A DNA stretch of 64,000 bases. Origin: Desertifilum tharense IPPAS B-1220 (GTDB lineage: Bacteria > Cyanobacteriota > Cyanobacteriia > Cyanobacteriales > Desertifilaceae). A model generated the notes under the pieces. It was not told the origin of the DNA and made no database searches. It saw nothing but the letters and a program-made list of their open reading frames with translations. This document shows, piece after piece, positions 17,158 to 26,023 of this stretch. Positions within the stretch are counted from its first letter, which is position 1. Each line of letters starts with the position of its first letter. Made by a program: the position numbers and the translations under genes. Location of the stretch: positions 1-64,000 of the forward strand of contig NZ_MJGC01000045.1 in the NCBI RefSeq assembly GCF_001746915.1, read 5' to 3'.

Positions 17158-17985
17158 ATGACTTTCCAAAAACCACCCCTCAACGATTCTGCTGAAGATC
17201 GCAATCCTCCTGTAAGCAATCGCGATTTATTGATTTTATTGGGTTTATTCCTTGGCGTAGTGGTGGGGGTGGTTTGGTTATTGGGACTTTTGGTGAATAA
17301 TTTGGTTTGGTTGATTCCCACCCAGGTTGAGAAAACTTTAGGTCATCTAATTGTCCCAGCTTACGAGCGTTTGGCGCAACCGACTCCGGCGCAGGATGTA
17401 CTCAATCAACTGTTACAACGTCTAGAACAGCAACTTCCTGAAGAACAGCGCCAGGAACGCGATTATCGAGTTCTCTATGTTCCCGATGAAACTGTGAATG
17501 CTTTGGCAGTCCCTGGAGATGTCATTATTATCTATCAGGGGTTAGTGACTCAAGCAGAATCGGAAAATGAGCTAGCAATGGTGTTAGGTCATGAATTGGG
17601 TCATTTTGCTCATCGCGATCATTTGCGGAGTTTGGGACGAGAAATTTTATTTCGCGCGATCGCAGCCACGTTTTTAGGAGATTTAGGCGCGCTACAATCG
17701 GTAGCGGTTTCTGGGGTTTCGGCGATTTCGCGATCGCACTATTCCCAATCTCAAGAACTTCAAGCCGATGAAATGGGTTTAACCCTATTAAATGCGGTTT
17801 ATGGTCATGCAGGAGGCGCAACAGACTTCTTTCGCCGTCTCCGCCAACAGCGGGGTTCGGGAATTGCTTTTTTGGCCACTCACCCTTCTCCGGGAAATCG
17901 GGTCAATAAGTTGGAACGCTTAATTCAAGAACGCGGTTATTCTGTAGGGAAAATAAGCCCATTACCGCCAAGTTTAGTAGATTAA
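17158..17985 (+). CDS. M48-family membrane metalloprotease
   Basis: A 275-residue protein with one N-terminal transmembrane helix (about 24-48, LLILLGLFLGVVVGVVWLLG). The zinc site is HELGHFAHRDH (HExxH at about residue 143), with the third ligand Glu probably in QELQADEMG. M48 enzymes such as HtpX and BepA act in membrane or envelope protein quality control. Start 3 bases after the third AIM24 gene implies a joint role. AIM24 proteins could be partners or substrates; this is inferred from position only. Confidence 0.9.
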   Translation: MTFQKPPLNDSAEDRNPPVSNRDLLILLGLFLGVVVGVVWLLGLLVNNLVWLIPTQVEKTLGHLIVPAYERLAQPTPAQDVLNQLLQRLEQQLPEEQRQERDYRVLYVPDETVNALAVPGDVIIIYQGLVTQAESENELAMVLGHELGHFAHRDHLRSLGREILFRAIAATFLGDLGALQSVAVSGVSAISRSHYSQSQELQADEMGLTLLNAVYGHAGGATDFFRRLRQQRGSGIAFLATHPSPGNRVNKLERLIQERGYSVGKISPLPPSLVD

Positions 17986-18098
17986 AGTTTGCCTGTAGGG
18001 TCAGACCCCTATAGGAAAATTAGGGAGAAAGCGAGACAATCATTAATACTTCATAAACTCGTAGCGATTTGTTGAGTCAAATCGTTACACCAGTCGCA

Positions 18099-18845
18099 AT
18101 GCGAACGATCAAAACGCAATCAATAGGGCTAGGTGCAGGTCTGGTTGGAGTCGCGATCGCAACTAGCGTATTTCAAGTCCGCTTCCCATTTTTTCAATCC
18201 CCCTTAATTGCTGACTCCTCTCCCCATCCCTCTCATTGTATGACTTTGGTTGCGGCCCTCAAGCCGCCGTTAAATGTTCGTTCTCAACCCTTTGTCGCGC
18301 CAAATAACATTATTGGTACCCTCGATACGGGGATGCAAGTTTCAGTGGAAAAGCAGGAGGGAAACTGGCTGCTGCTGAATGCACCCATCCAAGGTTGGAT
18401 TTATCAAAAATCTACCGCTACAAGTTGTTCGGACTCTCAAAAGGTCTTGGCGGCGATTCCTCCAGCGAGTGACAGCAGTACGCCGATTGATTCCGGGCCG
18501 GGATTGCTGGCGATCGCTGCCGAGCAGTATCATTTAGGTCATATCGATGCGGCGATCGCGCTGGTTCAGTCCATTTCGGCCGAGAGTACAGCCTATGAAG
18601 AGGCAAAATCAGCCATAGTCCATTGGCCGCAAAGGTGGCAAATCGCACAAGATCAATTCTATTCGGCTCAACACGCCATTCGCGAGGGTCGCTGGCAAGA
18701 TGTTTTAGATCGAGTAGAATCTTATCCCGATATTCGGTTTTGGCGAGAACGGTTAACCCCTGTTGTCCGAGAAGCCATTAAACAGCAACAACGAACCTAT
18801 CAAGCCAATACAGTACAGGCGCAACAATTAATTAATCGCGAGTAG
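18099..18845 (+). CDS. SH3b-domain envelope protein
   Basis: 248 residues from the ATG at 18099; the frame also opens at a TTG at 18069, but the ATG gives a clean N-terminal signal/anchor (SIGLGAGLVGVAIATSVF). A bacterial SH3 domain follows (LNVRSQPFVAPNNIIGTLDTG ... WLLLNAPIQGWIYQK), then a helical C-terminal half similar in pattern to the repeats of the protein at 1300. SH3b domains usually bind peptidoglycan or peptides. Function otherwise unknown. Confidence 0.7.
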   Translation: MRTIKTQSIGLGAGLVGVAIATSVFQVRFPFFQSPLIADSSPHPSHCMTLVAALKPPLNVRSQPFVAPNNIIGTLDTGMQVSVEKQEGNWLLLNAPIQGWIYQKSTATSCSDSQKVLAAIPPASDSSTPIDSGPGLLAIAAEQYHLGHIDAAIALVQSISAESTAYEEAKSAIVHWPQRWQIAQDQFYSAQHAIREGRWQDVLDRVESYPDIRFWRERLTPVVREAIKQQQRTYQANTVQAQQLINRE

Positions 18846-18860
18846 CGATCGCCAAGCGTC

Positions 18861-19340
18861 TCTAATATTTTATCCCATAACTTTGACCCCACCCTAGCAA
18901 AGTACAAGCCCCAGAGCCACCTAGCCGTTGTAGCGAAACCTCAGCCAGCAGTAACCCTTAAGGACGGTTGGGAAGCTTACACCGAATGTCAAAGACCTAA
19001 TCTGTCCCCCAATACCCTTAAAGTGGGATATCGACATGTAGCCAATGCGATCGCCAAAATGCCCTATCAAAGTTTTGACGATGCGCTAGAAATACGAACA
19101 TGGCTCAAAAAGAATTACACGTTAGACGGAACAAGGCGAATTTTGACGCAACTCTCAGCCTGTAATAACTGGCTGATCCAAAATAAGACGCTTGAAAACA
19201 ATAAATTTGTTGAATTAATCGCAACCGTTAAGCTTCCTAAAAATCGCCAAACGACGAAAAGCGAAATTAACCCGTTTACCAAAGAAGAACGGGATCTAAT
19301 CATTAATGCACTCGAAACTGACAAATATGTAAAACCCTAG
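18861..19340 (+). pseudogene. Remnant of a site-specific (tyrosine) integrase
   Basis: An open stretch without its own start encodes HNFDPTLAKYKPQS, then LSPNTLKVGYRHVANAIAKM, a core-binding domain, and NPFTKEERDLIINALE, then stops at DKYVKP. These match the arm-binding, SAM-like and start of the catalytic region of integrases common in cyanobacterial genomes. The N-terminus is missing, and the catalytic domain with its R-H-R-Y residues is gone. It lies about 150 bases from a tRNA-Arg gene, the usual target class for such integrases. Confidence 0.65.
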
Positions 19341-19393
19341 CTTTAACTCAGAGTCCAGAAACAACCCCAGCAGAGGATGTAAAAACACGTAAT

Positions 19394-19419
19394 AGACTAG
19401 GGTGAAACCTAGTCTTTTT
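19394..19419 (+). terminator. Intrinsic terminator
   Basis: AGACTAGG (19394-19401) pairs with CCTAGTCT (19408-19415) around GTGAAA, followed by TTTTT. It lies downstream of the integrase remnant on the plus strand. Confidence 0.75.
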
Positions 19420-19490
19420 CGTAAGCGTCAAGAATTAAATAAGCAGGTTAGAAGGGAGGTTGAAGCGAATACCCCTATTAATGATTGAGG

Positions 19491-19564
19491 CGGGCACGGA
19501 GGGATTTGAACCCCCGACAACCCAGAACCGGAATCTGGTGCTCTATCCCCTGAGCTACGCGCCC
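19491..19564 (-). tRNA. tRNA-Arg (anticodon CCG)
   Basis: On the minus strand the sequence folds as a full cloverleaf: acceptor GGGCGCG/CGTGCCC, D-arm GCTC...GAGC, anticodon stem CCAGA/TCTGG with loop TTCCGGT (anticodon CCG), and T-arm GGGGG-TTCAAAT-CCCTC. The discriminator base is G. The 3' CCA is not encoded. Confidence 0.95.
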
Positions 19565-19621
19565 TCAGACTAAGCTAGTATAGCACTTCTTTGGGCGAAT
19601 CCGGTAGCCTCAGTCCAGCGA

Positions 19622-20641
19622 TTAACGGAGTGAAAATTCTGTTCCCCGATAGCAACCTTGGAAAGACGTTAAACTGCGTCCGGTTAAGGCTTGGAGTTGA
19701 GGAATCATCACCGCATTCGCGAAATCGCCAGTCCAACTATGCGGAAAATCGCTAAAGGAAGTTCCCGTCCCTTCGTAGCTATACTCTTCAACGGGAATAT
19801 TTTCTGCCCCTACGATGGTTTGATCGTGGTAGCCATTGAGAATAATTTTCTCAATTTGCACGTTGGGTGCCAGGTTAAGCTGCCATTCTACAGGCTCGTA
19901 GGAAGAAAGCGCGAGTACCATTGGTTGGTTTTGGCGTTCAACATTGACCCGGACAACTCCAACTTGGCGATTGTTCGCACTATGATCGGAACGCGCCTCA
20001 TAAATCCCAACAACGTGCAATTCCGGGCCGCCGTTTGTGGGATAAAGAACTCCGCCAAAATCCCCAGATCCGCCGACGCCGCAGGTTCCGGCGGGAAGCA
20101 TGGCGGGTGCCGTTCCGGGTTTGTTCGATAAGATGGGTTCTGATGGCGGCGTGACAGACTGAGGCGCGGGTTTAAGCATAGACCAACTGACGAACCCCAA
20201 AGCCGCGATCGCGCTAGCTGTTGCGCCGATAATGGCTGCATTCACCAGATGGCGAATCGTTTGAGATTGAGGTTTTGCCAAAGTGGAGGGAGAATCTAAG
20301 CTAGCCAGTAGCGCTAAACCTTCGGGTTGTTCCAGCAAGCTTTGAACGATCGATCCTTCGCCGACGTAGAGGTTGCGTGTGGTGCGATCGAGTAACAGCC
20401 AATGGCGATCGCGCCGATCGAGCTGGTATTCTGCTAGCTGGGGTTGCATTTGGCTATGACCCAGGAAGACTTGCCAAGCTGCATTAGACGCGCTGCCAAT
20501 TTGCTTATCATCCTGGTAAACCAACTGTTCAACATCGGGTTCCCAGTGCCAGGAAACCCAGCGACGATTACCAGAATAGCCCAAAGATTTCTCGAATTGG
20601 GGCGGCGCACTCAACTCAAGGCGATGGATAGACTGAGACAT
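19622..20641 (-). CDS. Hypothetical membrane-anchored protein (339 aa)
   Basis: Not recognised. ATG at 20641 follows a TTG in the same frame. Residues 1-125 are soluble and contain a segment reminiscent of regulatory input domains (HWLLLDRTTRNLYVGEGS). One transmembrane helix follows at about 131-156 (AAIIGATASAIAALGFVSW), then a proline-rich linker and a C-terminal extracytoplasmic domain (ELHVVGIYEARS, PMVLALSSYEPVEW) with cysteines near both ends. The layout suggests an N-in, C-out envelope protein. Confidence 0.6.
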   Translation of the reverse strand: MSQSIHRLELSAPPQFEKSLGYSGNRRWVSWHWEPDVEQLVYQDDKQIGSASNAAWQVFLGHSQMQPQLAEYQLDRRDRHWLLLDRTTRNLYVGEGSIVQSLLEQPEGLALLASLDSPSTLAKPQSQTIRHLVNAAIIGATASAIAALGFVSWSMLKPAPQSVTPPSEPILSNKPGTAPAMLPAGTCGVGGSGDFGGVLYPTNGGPELHVVGIYEARSDHSANNRQVGVVRVNVERQNQPMVLALSSYEPVEWQLNLAPNVQIEKIILNGYHDQTIVGAENIPVEEYSYEGTGTSFSDFPHSWTGDFANAVMIPQLQALTGRSLTSFQGCYRGTEFSLR

Positions 20642-20887
20642 CAAATACTTGCTCCTAGCGGGGATGCTAATACGTTTTAGGTTAACTTAGCTTTTCTCAT
20701 GCAGCCAAGTTCCCTATCGTTCGTATTTCCTCTTTTCAGTCTCTTTGCGTTGAAACGGGACAAGTCTAGATTTGCTTAATTGTTTTGAAGTCTAGCGCTA
20801 GAGTCAAGGATTGAGCCAACTTCCAGCGAATTTTTGGGCGATCGCCCCTTCAAAATGGCTCAATCTCTCTTTTAAATCAAAACCCGA

Positions 20888-21196
20888 TTAATGAGTCACA
20901 ACTTCTACATTTTGCCGGAAAGCAATTAGGGCGTGCTTACCTTGATAATTTTGCACAGACAAAAGAATAGAATCAGAGACCTCTGGAGAAACAATTGTTT
21001 TGACTTCAATATTGGTATTGTAACCTGCCATATCTCCCATACGCTTACCGTGGCTACCTTCACCTTGGACTTGATTGATTGTGTAGCCACTCACATCGTA
21101 GCTTTTTAACAAGCTGACAATGTTGTCTTTGAGGACTGTTTCCCCAATGATGGTCAGTAAAATAGCAGACTGAACCGAGAGGGTTTCAGAGGACAT
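20888..21196 (-). CDS. PII-like signalling protein
   Basis: About 102 residues from the ATG at 21196 (MSSETLSVQSAILLTIIGE). The ferredoxin-like PII fold is indicated by LTIIGETVLKDNIVSLLKSYDVSGYTINQVQGEGSHGKR, where the T-loop would follow GEGSHG. It is shorter and diverged from GlnB and lacks the canonical T-loop Tyr/Ser, so it belongs with SbtB/CPII-type PII-like proteins. No transporter such as SbtA is adjacent, so the ligand and partner are unknown. The longer frame to 21268 lacks family sequence. Confidence 0.75.
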   Translation of the reverse strand: MSSETLSVQSAILLTIIGETVLKDNIVSLLKSYDVSGYTINQVQGEGSHGKRMGDMAGYNTNIEVKTIVSPEVSDSILLSVQNYQGKHALIAFRQNVEVVTH

Positions 21197-21467
21197 AGAG
21201 AACTCTACTTTCTTAGGCTTAATGGAGGGGGGTGATTGATATCGCTTTGTGGTTTCATCGCTTGTCAACGCTTCCTTACTTTATATAATACCGCGAGTTC
21301 TGTACTATCTAATTTTTATGGCTTGTTGCCAATTTCTTAAGGTTGGTAAGTGCGTAGCGGTCTCAAAAAAACGTGAGATTTGCTTCGATCTTTCCTGATG
21401 TTGGCAGGGGGATCGTGGCGCGATCGCACTCAAGGCCCAAAGCTGGCAATCTTACCCCTAAGTCCAC

Positions 21468-21500
21468 AAAAATGAAGGATGGAGATCATCTCCATCCTTC
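21468..21500 (-). terminator. Intrinsic terminator of the M23-like gene
   Basis: GAAGGATGGAGAT (21474-21486) and its reverse complement (21488-21500) form a long stem with a tiny loop. Reading leftward, it is followed by five T's (21468-21472 on the complement). It lies 5 bases beyond the stop codon at 21506. Confidence 0.9.
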
Positions 21501-21505
21501 ACTGC

Positions 21506-23062
21506 TTACCCCAACGCCGACTGAGTTTGTAACTCTAGCGCCAAATTCACTTGTGTCATCCGACGCTGTTGATCGTGGCGGATGCTGTCGTAGGTATTCC
21601 CTAAACCCGGTGCATCCCAACGGTTGCGCTGCATATCCCAATAAGACCAAATACGGGCCTCTAGGATCTGTTCGTCCGGATCGCTGACGAGTTGTTTCAT
21701 CTGCGCCAGTCGGTCAATATAACCGCCTGCATATAACCCGGCGGCGGGACTTTGGTTAGCGAGATCCAAACCATTAACCAATTCGGCTTGATTTAACTCT
21801 AAACCCACGGCTTGGGCTTGGGCTAGCAATTCATCGTGGAACCCTTGCAGGCGACGCAACTGTAAGTCGTCCGCCTTTTCGGGAAGTCCCTTTTCGGCTG
21901 CAATTTCTCGCTTGAGGGAACTGCTGCTGACGCTGGCTACGGCGTTGGTATCGGAATAGGGAAGATGTTGGTAACTAAATGTCCCAAAATTATCTACCCC
22001 ATTCCCCGGATCGACGTGCCAATAGTAGGCGGGGTTTTTGGTTCCGTTGGGTTGGCGGGTTCCTTCCGCCGCGCCAATGGCGATCGCTAAAGGCGAGTCT
22101 GAGGCCTGTTCCCACCAGCTTTGCGGGATAATTTGCGTTAGCGGTTCCGCCTCTGGAACTAGGGTTGGCGTTAGTGGTTCCGCCTCTAGAACTGGGGTGG
22201 GTTCCGGCGCAACTTCAAAACTCAAGGCGAGATCCTTCGCAGTCGGTTCATCTAGGGTGGGAACTGAAAAATCTAGTCCCACAAACGGTTCTACCGCGAT
22301 AGCGACGGGTTCGAGTTCCGGTTCCGGTTCTGGTTCTGGGAGGACTTCTACCGCGACTGTGGGGTTCAGCAGGGGTGGGTTTTCCACCATGCGGAAGTAC
22401 GCCTCAACGAGAGGCATGGTAATCGCGCGATCGCTAATCCGATTTTCTGGATAAAATTCCAGATACGGACGCCGACCGATTTCCAAGTGAACGTGCGGCC
22501 CGGTAGAATTGCCCGTACTCCCTTGAGTTCCCAGGGATTGACCCAGGGTGACGTGTTGACCGATAGTAACGGCGATCGCCTCTAAGTGTCCCATAAAATA
22601 GGCATACCCAGACTCTTCGCACAGCACTTCTACGCGGTTGCCATATCCCCAGGGACTGTACTTGGTATAAGTTACAGTTCCAGTACAAGGGGAAGGAATT
22701 TCCACATCATCTCGGTCGTTACGCAATAAGGTAAAGTCGTAACTTCCTGGGGGAGTCTCATCAATCAGATAGGGAGTAGCCACTTCTAAAGGTGCAAATG
22801 CCGTTTCTGGCGGCCCTCTCTCCTCTAATGTCACATAGGGATCTTCCAATTGGGGCAGATCTACTTCGCTTTCTAGGGGAAGCAATGCAACGGTTTCAGA
22901 GGTTTCGAGAACGCCGAAGCTTAAACCGAACGGATCGGCTTTGGCTGAGTTTTGCATTTGAGTGACGAGAACTAAAGAAAACAGTAAGGTTAGCGCGCTT
23001 TGGGTAGAATACTTCAACAGTAAAACCAAGTAGCGCAAGACAAACAACGAAATTCGTTTCAT
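21506..23062 (-). CDS. Secreted M23/LytM-like protein with C-terminal lysozyme-like region
   Basis: 518 residues with an N-terminal signal/anchor (about 10-40). A LytM/M23 domain lies at about 120-215: GTVTYTKYSPWGYGNRVEV, YFMGHL, and the HxH of TGPHVHLEIG. The first zinc-ligand His expected four residues before the Asp of GSYDF is not present, so catalysis is doubtful. A Pro/Glu linker (EPEPEPELEP) follows, then a C-terminal domain with IAIGAAEGTR, a pattern seen in cyanobacterial cell-wall proteins and possibly a lysozyme-like fold. GGAGG precedes the ATG by 7 bases. Confidence 0.8.
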   Translation of the reverse strand: MKRISLFVLRYLVLLLKYSTQSALTLLFSLVLVTQMQNSAKADPFGLSFGVLETSETVALLPLESEVDLPQLEDPYVTLEERGPPETAFAPLEVATPYLIDETPPGSYDFTLLRNDRDDVEIPSPCTGTVTYTKYSPWGYGNRVEVLCEESGYAYFMGHLEAIAVTIGQHVTLGQSLGTQGSTGNSTGPHVHLEIGRRPYLEFYPENRISDRAITMPLVEAYFRMVENPPLLNPTVAVEVLPEPEPEPELEPVAIAVEPFVGLDFSVPTLDEPTAKDLALSFEVAPEPTPVLEAEPLTPTLVPEAEPLTQIIPQSWWEQASDSPLAIAIGAAEGTRQPNGTKNPAYYWHVDPGNGVDNFGTFSYQHLPYSDTNAVASVSSSSLKREIAAEKGLPEKADDLQLRRLQGFHDELLAQAQAVGLELNQAELVNGLDLANQSPAAGLYAGGYIDRLAQMKQLVSDPDEQILEARIWSYWDMQRNRWDAPGLGNTYDSIRHDQQRRMTQVNLALELQTQSALG

Positions 23063-23118
23063 TTCACACCTCCTTTGTGTGAATTCGGTTAATAGATTTC
23101 AGGGGTTGAACCCTTGGG

Positions 23119-23976
23119 TTAGTTTTCAGATAGGACAGAAGCGATTAATTGGGTTGAAGGCGAGACATAAATCCATTGCGGACGTTCGCTGCTACTGCGT
23201 CGAAAGGTCAGCAAAGAAAGATGTAACAGTCCATCCGTTTTACCGATGGCTTCTCCCGCTTTAATATCTCCAGAATTTCGTTCTTTTAAACCGCACAGCT
23301 TGACGAGATATCCCGGTTGCTGCGGGGTGGAATAGAGAACGCAATTCGATGGATTTTTAACCAGAGAGGTTTCGGTTGCTAAAACAAAGTTGCCTTCAAC
23401 TTCACCGCCTAGAGGGGCGACAATATTTCCTCGATATTCTAGGGAAATGTCACCTAAACCGCCGACAACAGGATGTCCGGCAATTTTTTGACCGCTATGG
23501 TTTTCCCAAATCTCTTTAATGTCGATTTGTTTGAGGTTGGGACGGAAGGTTTCGGAGGTAGAAAACGGCCAAAATCCCGATCCGGTTTGACCTGGTTCTA
23601 GACCATAACCTAAATAGCGATCGCTCTCGTAGGCGATAATTAATCGACCTTTATCGTCAGTTTGATAGGCTTCTCGCTCGGTAATGACTCCCGAACGAAT
23701 CGAAGTTTTGGGTAAAATACAATAAGGCGAGCCTAAAGCTTGACGAATACTTGCTTTTTCGACGCCTTCTTTGCCTTGCAATTGGCTGATTTGCGAAAGA
23801 GTAACAGCGGCATCTTCTTTGACTATTTGCTGACAAACAGCTTCAGAAATAACCGAATTTCTAGAGACTTGATTTCGCAATAGAGTGAATGCAAAGGCAA
23901 AGCTAAGACAGGTTAAACTCACTAGGGAAATTAAGCTAGCGTGTTTTTTAGAGACTTTAAGAGTTTGAGCCAACAC
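23119..23976 (-). CDS. Degenerate LytM/M23-like envelope protein
   Basis: 285 residues starting at GTG 23976, with AGGAGG 9 bases upstream. One N-terminal membrane segment (about 14-34, ASLISLVSLTCLSFAFAFTLL). The C-terminal half shows a weak LytM pattern (NIVAPLGGEVEGNFV, GYLVKLCGLKERN, IKAGEAIGKTDGLLHLSL), but the HxH motif reads HLS, so it is probably not an enzyme. It is upstream of, and on the same strand as, the M23-like gene, 56 bases away. The two may form a cell-wall complex. Confidence 0.55.
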   Translation of the reverse strand: MLAQTLKVSKKHASLISLVSLTCLSFAFAFTLLRNQVSRNSVISEAVCQQIVKEDAAVTLSQISQLQGKEGVEKASIRQALGSPYCILPKTSIRSGVITEREAYQTDDKGRLIIAYESDRYLGYGLEPGQTGSGFWPFSTSETFRPNLKQIDIKEIWENHSGQKIAGHPVVGGLGDISLEYRGNIVAPLGGEVEGNFVLATETSLVKNPSNCVLYSTPQQPGYLVKLCGLKERNSGDIKAGEAIGKTDGLLHLSLLTFRRSSSERPQWIYVSPSTQLIASVLSEN

Positions 23977-24615
23977 AATTCATCACCTCCTTGATTTAGG
24001 TTACTTTAATAGGCAAAACCTCTTGAGTTCAAACAATTAGGGTTAACGGGACAGGGTTTATGCACTTGAAGTCTATAGCGATGTTCGATCGAACCTGAAC
24101 ATTCCCTAATTTTCCTCACTTTAGATTGAGGAGAACTGCGGACATTATTGAGGTTAATCTAGATAGCATGAGCCAAAGTTAGAGTCTTACTTGAACCAGA
24201 CAATACCACTTGCTCGCGTATTAAACCATGTGCATAAGTTTTCCCAGAGAAAGAATGGCTAAAGAGTGAGAAGTTGCCATAAATGGGTATTTCTCAGGTT
24301 TAAACATTCCTGCTCAGATCGGTCAGTTTTTCAAGATTCAATGAAGGGGAAGCGATTCTTCGTTCATTGGAACCTCTGTCAATTGACTTCTTTATCAACA
24401 TTGTAGCGGGTTGAGCAGGATTAGACCAGGATGGAGACTGCTAAAACTGCCCTTTTTACAAGAAATTTAGGTTGCTAATCGCCAAATTTCGGAAATTTCA
24501 CCCTTTCTACAGCAATTTCCGAAATCTTTCGCATTGACTTGAATGATTGCTCTGAGGGGATTCTCATTATAGCAAACTGTACTCCCCAATGTTGTCCTTT
24601 GGATAACCCCTGGCT
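23977..24615. other. 640-base intergenic region without a recognisable gene
   Basis: No credible ORF on either strand. The only clear structure is a 12-bp inverted repeat, ATTTCGGAAATT (24486-24497) and AATTTCCGAAAT (24514-24525), separated by 16 bases, about 90 bases downstream of the TolB-like gene's stop. There is no T-run next to it. Confidence 0.6.
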
Positions 24616-25890
24616 TTAGGGTTTCCAAGTTGGGAAATAGACGCTTTCAAATCTTTGAGATAGCCTTCTTAAGCCCGTACCATCAGCCGCGATCGCATAA
24701 AGCGGGCTATACTCAGATTCGGAGAAGTTAAACGCTAATTGTTGGCTATCCACAGACCAAACAATCTCCGTTACGCCGATTAGAGATAATCTAGGCGCAA
24801 GGTTCCGTTCTTGTAAGTTAGCCAGATTTAGAGTATGAATCGATTGACGATTGAACTCTCCCCGAACAAAGGCTAATTGCCTACCATTCGGCGACCACTT
24901 GACTAAATCATAGGAGTCTAGTCTGCGGGTTAATTGGGTAGAAACGCCAGAATGGATATCAACAGAATAAATCGCTTGCTGTCTATCTGAAGTCATTCCC
25001 GGTTGAATGCGAGTATAGGCAATTTTTTGACTATCGGGCGACCAGGTAATTGCAACGTTATAGAGTTCCTGAGTGGGATCTTGGGTTAATTGCCTGAGTT
25101 GACTTCCTTCCGCATTAATTGTATAAAGTTGCTGGCGGGGATACTGACCCATCCAAAAGGCGATGCGGCGACTGTCGGGCGACCAAACTAGCGAACTTCC
25201 TCCAGAATTATAGAGGTTTTCAACGCGATTTCTAGAGGAATCGCGCCCGTTTGAATCTCGATTTTGGGTCAGGTTGATCAACTGCGAACCATCCACATTC
25301 ATGCTATAAATATGACCCTCTTGGATAAAGGCTACCTTTTGACCGTTAGGAGAAATCGCGAGGGATAGGGCATGATTGGGCAAGCGGTCAATTTTTCGGG
25401 TTCCTTGAACGCTTGTTAAGGTACTCGTATAAAGTTCAACGCTGCCAGGTTCTTCAAGCGTGGAACCCTCGCAACTGCGTCCAAACACTAGACGTTGATT
25501 GGATGACCAAACGATTTGATAGGTTTCGACCTTGCAAAAACTGCCTTTAAAGATAGACGTGAGTTGAGAACCATTCGCCTGCATAACATACAGGTCAGAA
25601 CTGCCATTTACAAACGCCAGCCGCCTCCCATCGGGCGACCAGACAATGGGTGCAGTTACTTCTGTTAATGCAGGGGTTAAATTGCGCCGATGGGAACCAT
25701 CAGCCGTTATGAGAAATAGGGAATTCCTCACCCCACTTCCGCGCCCTTGAAGGGCTGTAAACACAAGACTATTGGGGGAATTACTCAACCGAGGAATGGC
25801 AAGACTCGACTCAAGCGAGACGCTAACCAGCAGTCCAACAACGAGAAATGAAGAAACAAAGCTGAAGCGAAAAGGGCGAGGCTGAAACAT
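24616..25890 (-). CDS. TolB-like beta-propeller secreted protein
   Basis: 424 residues with a signal peptide (about 8-32, FSFVSSFLVVGLLVSVSLESSLA). The rest is a chain of PD40/TolB-type propeller blades with repeated motifs such as PIVWSPDGRRLAFVNG, LVWSPDSRRIAFWMG, ITWSPDSQKIAYTR and VKWSPNGRQLAFV. Six or seven blades can be counted. Such proteins are periplasmic or extracellular interaction platforms. No Tol-Pal genes are nearby, so it is not TolB itself. Confidence 0.85.
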   Translation of the reverse strand: MFQPRPFRFSFVSSFLVVGLLVSVSLESSLAIPRLSNSPNSLVFTALQGRGSGVRNSLFLITADGSHRRNLTPALTEVTAPIVWSPDGRRLAFVNGSSDLYVMQANGSQLTSIFKGSFCKVETYQIVWSSNQRLVFGRSCEGSTLEEPGSVELYTSTLTSVQGTRKIDRLPNHALSLAISPNGQKVAFIQEGHIYSMNVDGSQLINLTQNRDSNGRDSSRNRVENLYNSGGSSLVWSPDSRRIAFWMGQYPRQQLYTINAEGSQLRQLTQDPTQELYNVAITWSPDSQKIAYTRIQPGMTSDRQQAIYSVDIHSGVSTQLTRRLDSYDLVKWSPNGRQLAFVRGEFNRQSIHTLNLANLQERNLAPRLSLIGVTEIVWSVDSQQLAFNFSESEYSPLYAIAADGTGLRRLSQRFESVYFPTWKP

Positions 25891-26023
25891 AGATGTGACG
25901 GAACGTTAAGCTAATCCAAAAAAGTACCCAGCTTGCAAAGTATGAACGGGCTGTTCGCTACTATACTTTTTGCTGAAATAATGCGCTTAACAATATCTCC
26001 AGTTTAGGAGGATAAATTTCAGC

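Noticed and set aside
19023..19340. A complete 105-residue gene starting at GTG 19023
   Set aside because: Integrase-like sequence continues upstream of 19023 in the same frame to about 18861, so the GTG is internal to a broken gene.
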